From contig JARKIP010000064.1 in the NCBI GenBank assembly GCA_029990175.1, positions 14,216,001 through 14,280,000 of the forward strand: DNA of 64,000 bases, in the 5' to 3' direction. The position numbers were made by a program, and so were the translations under genes. Of this stretch, positions 59,145 through 64,000 are shown piece after piece; within the stretch, counting starts at the first letter, position 1, and the number at the start of each line of letters is the position of its first letter. This DNA comes from Petunia secreta. Taxonomy: Eukaryota > Streptophyta > Magnoliopsida > Solanales > Solanaceae. Under the pieces are notes generated by a model. That model did not search any database and was not told the origin of the DNA. It was given only the letters and a program-made list of their open reading frames with translations.

Positions 59145-60963
59145 GTCCGCACTCCTGCGCACCACCCAGTGTTGGTCAGCTGGATTTCAGGGCAGTTTTC
59201 TTTACTTTTGCACTTACTTCTTTGTCGCACTGAGGACATTGCTTAGTTTAAGTATGTGGTGGGGTACTACCCTTTATCTATTTTTGAGGTTAGGGATGCA
59301 TGTACCGTAGGATTTTCTTTTGTCACTTGACTTTATTTTGATTTGTTTCTTGCTTTAATATATGAAAAAAAATTAGAAAACCAATGAAAAATTCCAAAAT
59401 GATTTTCCTTTTAGTTTTATTAGTGGTACATGTCATCCACCCCGTGGTTTTTCTTATGGCCTCGGTTCTTTTCCACGGGTAGACCTTTGAACCGGGTAGT
59501 TTTTTATTTTTAGGATTAGAATAGTTAATATAGGTGACCCTAGACGAAAGAAATAGGTAGAATGCTAGGTGCCTTTGATTTGTTTGATACCGGTGGACTT
59601 GAATTGTTTGCATGTGCTATTTGTGGTGTCCTTGGGTTTTAAATTATGATGCATGCCTAGGAAAAAAATGGAATGACCCCCTTGAGATGCTTGAGTCCAC
59701 TTGCTTGACTTTATTGTGAACCTTTGTGCATTAGTGCTTAATTTTCCACAAGTTGCTCTCTAGATGCTTGATTGAGAGTTGTTGATGGAACCTTTTTGTG
59801 TGGATCATGTGCAAAGTGTGTGTGAGGCATAAACTTGTTTGCTCCATGTTTGCATATTAATGTCTAGAACTTGCCCCGTGTATGTGCAAAGCGAAATCCT
59901 AGGTTTGCTCTAGTCGGAAAATGATACAGGCCTTCTTTTGATTTGCCTACCCTTACATATACACCTTGGAAAAAATTTGTTGTGATTTCTTTGATCCTTT
60001 TTGTTGGCACCCACACCCCGAGCCTACCCACTTGTTCTAAATTGTTCTCTTTGGCCCTTTACTCCTTAAGCACTTTAGTTGATATTGTGTTATTATTTTG
60101 GAGTTGTGGTTGGATATTGGGAGGTTTTTGAGTGGAACTAATGAAGAGGAATACTTGTTAAAATTGTGTAGTAGTTGTTTATGAGCAATGACAAGATTGG
60201 AAAATAATGAAATTGAAAAAAAAAAGAGCAAAGTTGAAAAGAAAAAGAAAAAAATTGTGGAAAAAGAAATAAAGAGAAAAGAATATCCATCCCTTGCTAG
60301 TGTGAGCTTAAAAGAATATTGCTACTTGTTGAGAAGGTGTGAGTGTGGAAGTGTTGATTGGGTGGCTTTGATGAGAGTTGTGTTTGAAATAATTGTGATG
60401 TATTAAAGTGCTTAGGGAGGTAGTCACTATTACCATATGTATCCTACCCGCCCCTTAGCCTACATTACGACCTTTTTAAAGTCCTAGTTAATCCCGATTG
60501 GAGTGAACTTACATTAGTGGAGTCCTACACTATGGGCAAGCCTATGGTACATTATGTGTGACATGTGAGACTTTCATGAGAGTGAGTGAATTCATTTGTT
60601 ATTTCCTTCGTTCTATTCATGATATTTATTGTTGTGTGTGATCTTTGGGGGTCACTCTTTTGCTTCATATTGGTGAGGGCACATGGTTTGCATGAAATAG
60701 GTGAAGTTGATGGTTTCTTGGTTGAGTAGATAGGTGTGATTTTGTGGGAGCATGGTTGCAATGAGTTGATTTTGTGCATTTGAGCTATTTTGGGGTGGTT
60801 GTTCTCATATTTTTGAGTTTGTTAAATTGTTGGCATGTTTGTGGATCCATAGTAGTCATGTGCGCATTGGTTCAATGATCGGTATCAACCGTAGTCATAG
60901 GCAGACCTGTTTTACCTAGGTTGGGAAGTTAGTTGTGACTTGCTCGAGGGCGGGCAAAGGTTC
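59145..60963 (+). other. Athila 3' untranslated region
   Basis: AT-rich, without coding motifs. A PPT-like block GAGGACATTGCTTAGTTTAAG followed by TATGTGGTGGGG lies at 59230-59266, well upstream of the true PPT. Poly-A-rich runs occur at 59363-59400 and 60210-60290. Confidence 0.6.
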
Positions 60964-60976
60964 AAGTGTGGGGTGG
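60964..60976 (+). other. polypurine tract of the Athila element
   Basis: AAGTGTGGGGTGG directly precedes the 3' LTR start TGATATTTGG; the AAGTGTGGGG form is typical of this group. Confidence 0.75.
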
Positions 60977-62318
60977 TGATATTTGGCATTTTATGCCAAT
61001 GTTTCCTTAATATTTCCGCATGTTTGAGCTTGTTATTCGCTCGTTTTATAGTTTATGAATGTGGTTTTGCACTAATTTGATGTCGTGCGTGTGTAGGTCG
61101 TTACGCAGTGCATTTGGAGCTTTTAGGAGCGTGATTGAGCAGGGAATGATTGGAAATTGATTGAGGATTGGATTGAGCACACGAAGGCACGACACGAGGC
61201 GAGTTGCGGAGCAAGGAGAGCTGAATTTTGCCTGGCGCTTTGGGGCACGTGGCGCGCCACTTATAGCGCCCAGTGCCTGGCGCGTTTTCCCATGTGGGGC
61301 GCTCCAAAAGCGCTGAGTTTACGACGTCCACTGGTTGTCCCAGCGCGATCGTGGGCGCGGGGCGCCCGTTATAGCGCCCCTGGAGCGGATTTTTACTTCC
61401 TATTTCGTCTAGGCTTAGGTCTAACTTATTACCAGGCCTTTGTAAACCTTATAAATACAATTTTACTTAGTTTTTGAGTAGAGTTGATACTTTGGAGCAA
61501 TTTGAGAGCACCATACTTCATTGAACAAGGGTTTATTCCTAATCTTTCATCTATTACATCATTATTTCATCAAATTTTTGCCTTGTGATTATGAATATGC
61601 GTGGCTAAGTATTACGTTCTAGGGTTAGAGTATTACATGAAAGTTGATTGTTTGAAGATTGATTCCCATTAATTGAATCCCATAACGGGTTGCTTATTCT
61701 TTCTTGATTTCACTTGTATAATTATTAGAGCTCGATAATTATGCATTATCTATGGTTTTTAGATTGAACTCGAAAGAGGGAATTTAATTACGTAATAAGA
61801 AGGAATAGAACTAGTTTGTGAACCCGGGCATCGTGGAACCAATTTGCGAGTAGGATAGACATATACTTGCTCGCCTAGTTTAACTCATTACAGAATTCGT
61901 TAATGCGTGCATGTGATTTAATCCATAGACATATAGGGATTGAAGTAGCTTGCATAGACTGTGAAGAACTAAAAGGTTTTCGCAGTTACATTTGCTCTGT
62001 CAGTTAGTAACCCGGGATTTAAGAAGTGGAATCAATTGGATAACTCAACTGGATTGTTCGTAACTCTGACCCTGGACCGTCCTCTTAATATTGTTAACAT
62101 CCAAAGTATTGCACCATTGCTTGACTACACTTCTAGCACTTTAATTACTGCTTTTTAGTTGCAAAAACTCTTACCATCAAAGAAAAAGATCCCTGAGTAG
62201 TTTGTTTAGAAATTGTTTGTTAAGTATTAGTCTGCATAGTCCTCGTGGGAACGATACTCGATTTATCACTTTATTACTTGTCGACCACGTATACTTGCGT
62301 GTGCATTTGGGAGCAACA
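60977..62318 (+). mobile_element. Athila 3' LTR
   Basis: 1342 bp, from TGATATTTGGCATTTTATGC to TTTGGGAGCAACA, collinear with the 5' LTR over its whole length. It is followed by the target duplication CTCGC and then Ogre ORF1 sequence. Confidence 0.95.
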
Positions 62319-63802
62319 CTCGCTGCCAATGCCTCAGAGTGCCATTCACGGAGTCGTCTGACTGTATCTAGGTGCTGATGTGCCAAACCCTCACTCTCAA
62401 ACTGGGCGGCTCGAGCGGCATCCCTCTCCGCGCGAAGACGGTGGACCAAAGCTGAGTACTCTTTCTCAACATCTACTCTGTGCATCGCCATCCTCACCTC
62501 TATTTTGCACTCCTCATCATAGGGTCCTTTGATTGGCTTTGTAGGCAGGGCTACAAAAACATGTTGCCGACCATACCAGAAATCATACTCAGGGGTGACC
62601 ATGCCCCTGTATCGATCCGAGATCTGTGTGGTACGGGGCATACTCTTCATATTCTTCCAAAGATCGCATCACTGTCTAGCTTCAGGGAACTCAAAAGTAA
62701 TAGGCTCGAAGAAGTACCTACTCACGTCCTCAACCCTTGGGACATCCTGAACACGCCCCAACTGTCGCAACACACGTATAGGGCAATAAGGCTCAGTACC
62801 TCTATGACCAAAAAGTACAAGAAATGGATGGTTCCTGCTATCATAATCGACACAACCATAAACTACCTCTCCCGAAGGGAACCAGCTAACCTGCCACCGG
62901 ATGCTCTCTGAAGTAAGCGCCTCCACATACTGTATCCAATCATCTACACTCACCGGTAAGACAACATCTCTAATGCGCCAGTGATGGGTGCCCAAATGAC
63001 ATTTGGGCGCATCAGGGAGTAGTGCAGGGTCAGAACGCCACAGTAAGTGCTCGATGAACCAAACTTGCAACATCAGGTTGCAACCCTCAAAAAATCGGTC
63101 CTTTCTCTCTTTGCATCGGGTCAAAGCACGGTAGATACTACCAAGAATCATGGGCACAATAGCGATATCTCGCAATCCTCCAAATAAAGCTTTCATCACC
63201 CAGCTGAGATGGATAGATATTTGTCCATTTCCCGACGGAAAGACCATAGTACCTAAGAAAGCGAGAACAAATGCATTTGCCCTGAATGTAAGCCACTCCT
63301 TATGCCCCCATTTGAGGTTGAACTCTGGTAGATATGTCGTGTAACCGTCAGCCTTCCCATAACGAGCAAAAAGATAGTCCAAACTGATAAATCCTGACGA
63401 TACATCAATCTGTGTATCTTGGCGCATATACATGTATGTCAAGAACTCCTCCCTACGTACAAATCGAGGCACTATGCACTGCTTGCCCAACTCTTTCTTA
63501 ATTAATCCTGCAATCTCCTCTAATGTGGGGGTCATCTCGAAACCATGGAATACAAAGGTATTTTGAGACGACTCCCAATGCTGAATCAAGATATTAATTA
63601 GTTCCCGGCGCGGGGGAAACCCGGGTCTCAAAAGATGCGACATCTCACCCATCCTCCCATTGACATTCATCTGGTTCGAATCGTTCATATTATACCACCA
63701 GTTCCTCAAATCGAGAGGTGCCTCATCAACCATCCTAATGGCTGGTGGCGTAGAACCCTCGGAAAATTTCCTCTTCCCTACTCTAGACGACGATGCAGTC
63801 AT
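62319..63802 (-). pseudogene. Ogre ORF1, 5' part (plant mobile domain-like)
   Basis: ATG at 63802. The N-terminal 25 residues are Ser/basic-rich, followed by LRNWWYN. The main domain (residues about 45-330) shows the aminotransferase-like/plant mobile domain pattern: LINILIQHWESSQNTFVFHG, EMTPTLEEIAGLI, KWGHKEWLTFRANAFVLAFL, LIxGSIYRAL-type and CNLMLQVWFIEHL. An in-frame TGA at 62669-62671 interrupts; the same frame continues into a coiled-coil region (VDVEKEYSALVHRLRAERDA). The nested Athila cuts it at 62319 and it resumes at 49750. ORF1 of Ogre elements precedes gag-pro and has no established function. The domain is also found in host genes and Mutator elements, so capture is possible. Confidence 0.8.
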
Positions 63803-64000
63803 GTCACCTATTTTTATTAAAAAATAGAAATAAAATTAGGACTATGCAAACTTGGAAAACTTGTAGAATAATTTGAAAAGGGGCGGGCTAAACCCAACAA
63901 AAATATTTACACAATTGACTAGCCCGGACAATAATAATAACAAAAATTCATTCATTTTTTTTTTTTGAAAAAAAATTTGCCATTATAACGACACTAAATA
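63803..64000 (-). other. Ogre 5' untranslated region, continues off window
   Basis: AT-rich sequence upstream of the ORF1 ATG; no PBS is visible, so the 5' LTR must lie further right. Confidence 0.5.

Larger units (their letters stand above)
49751..62318 (+). mobile_element. Athila-type Ty3/gypsy element, full-length but defective
   Basis: The 12,568-bp element has two matching LTRs, a tRNA-Asp-type PBS, gag-pol, a downstream ORF in the env-like position, and a PPT. The 5-bp target duplication CTCGC lies at 49746-49750 and 62319-62323. It is inserted in the opposite orientation inside ORF1 of the Ogre element. At least one nonsense codon and several frameshifts disable it. Confidence 0.95.
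34429..64000 (-). mobile_element. Ogre/Tat-lineage Ty3/gypsy retrotransposon, partial, interrupted
   Basis: Order in its own direction: ORF1, gag-pro, an intron-like spacer, pol with RT, RNase H, a second archaeal-type RNase H and integrase, then a tandem array, PPT and a 3.8-kb LTR. The extra upstream ORF1 plus the second RNase H are diagnostic of the Tat/Ogre lineage. The 5' LTR and PBS lie right of the window. Without the nested Athila element (49751-62318) the visible part is about 17 kb. All long frames carry lesions, so it cannot be autonomous now. Confidence 0.85.

Overview
This is a plant nuclear genome window, most likely from a eudicot of the Solanaceae. The base composition is AT-rich, the genes have canonical GT-AG introns, and nearly all of the window is transposable-element DNA. 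The mixture (Ogre/Tat and Athila Ty3/gypsy elements, a chromovirus-like LTR whose PPT and pol-end motif is familiar from nightshades, CACTA, Mutator, PIF/Harbinger and Stowaway elements) fits a large, repeat-rich Solanaceae genome. The family assignment is inference from repeat content. No bacterial genes, CRISPR arrays, rRNA or tRNA genes were seen.

Layout. 1-1244: 5' end of a minus-strand Ty3/gypsy element (LTR, tRNA-iMet-type PBS, open gag) running off the left edge. 1487-4158: multi-exon serine carboxypeptidase-like (SCPL) pseudogene lacking its first exons. About 4250-7700: decayed plus-strand Athila-type LTR and gag, with a Tourist-like MITE inside the LTR. 7.7-22.3 kb: non-coding repeats, including two Mutator-type MITEs with perfect 10-bp and 9-bp target duplications, an array of stacked palindromes, a long-TIR element, LTR fragments, a 1.86-kb CACTA element carrying an acidic ORF, and a Stowaway-like MITE. 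22484-22854: PIF/Harbinger transposase pseudogene. 24242-25213: an intact carboxylesterase gene (CXE, alpha/beta hydrolase), the only convincing intact host gene. 25771-26178: nested MITEs. 26981-30522: broken DUF1985 gene of the type carried with Ulp1-like proteases by Mutator elements, cut by a 2.7-kb chromovirus-type LTR with two internal tandem arrays.

From 34429 to the right edge lies one very large minus-strand Ogre (Tat-lineage) retrotransposon. Read from its 3' end it has a 3.8-kb LTR, a PPT, a 43-bp tandem array, pol (integrase, second RNase H, RNase H, RT), an intron-like spacer, gag-pro, and an extra upstream ORF1. A 12.57-kb plus-strand Athila element (49751-62318) has inserted inside ORF1. 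It has paired 1.34-kb LTRs, a tRNA-Asp-type PBS, a broken gag-pol, a downstream ORF in the env-like position, and a CTCGC target duplication.

The genes do not form a pathway. The window records serial insertion: chromovirus LTR into the DUF1985 gene, Ogre into a partial copy of that LTR family, Athila into Ogre. All large coding regions except the CXE gene and the partial gag at the left edge carry stops or frameshifts.
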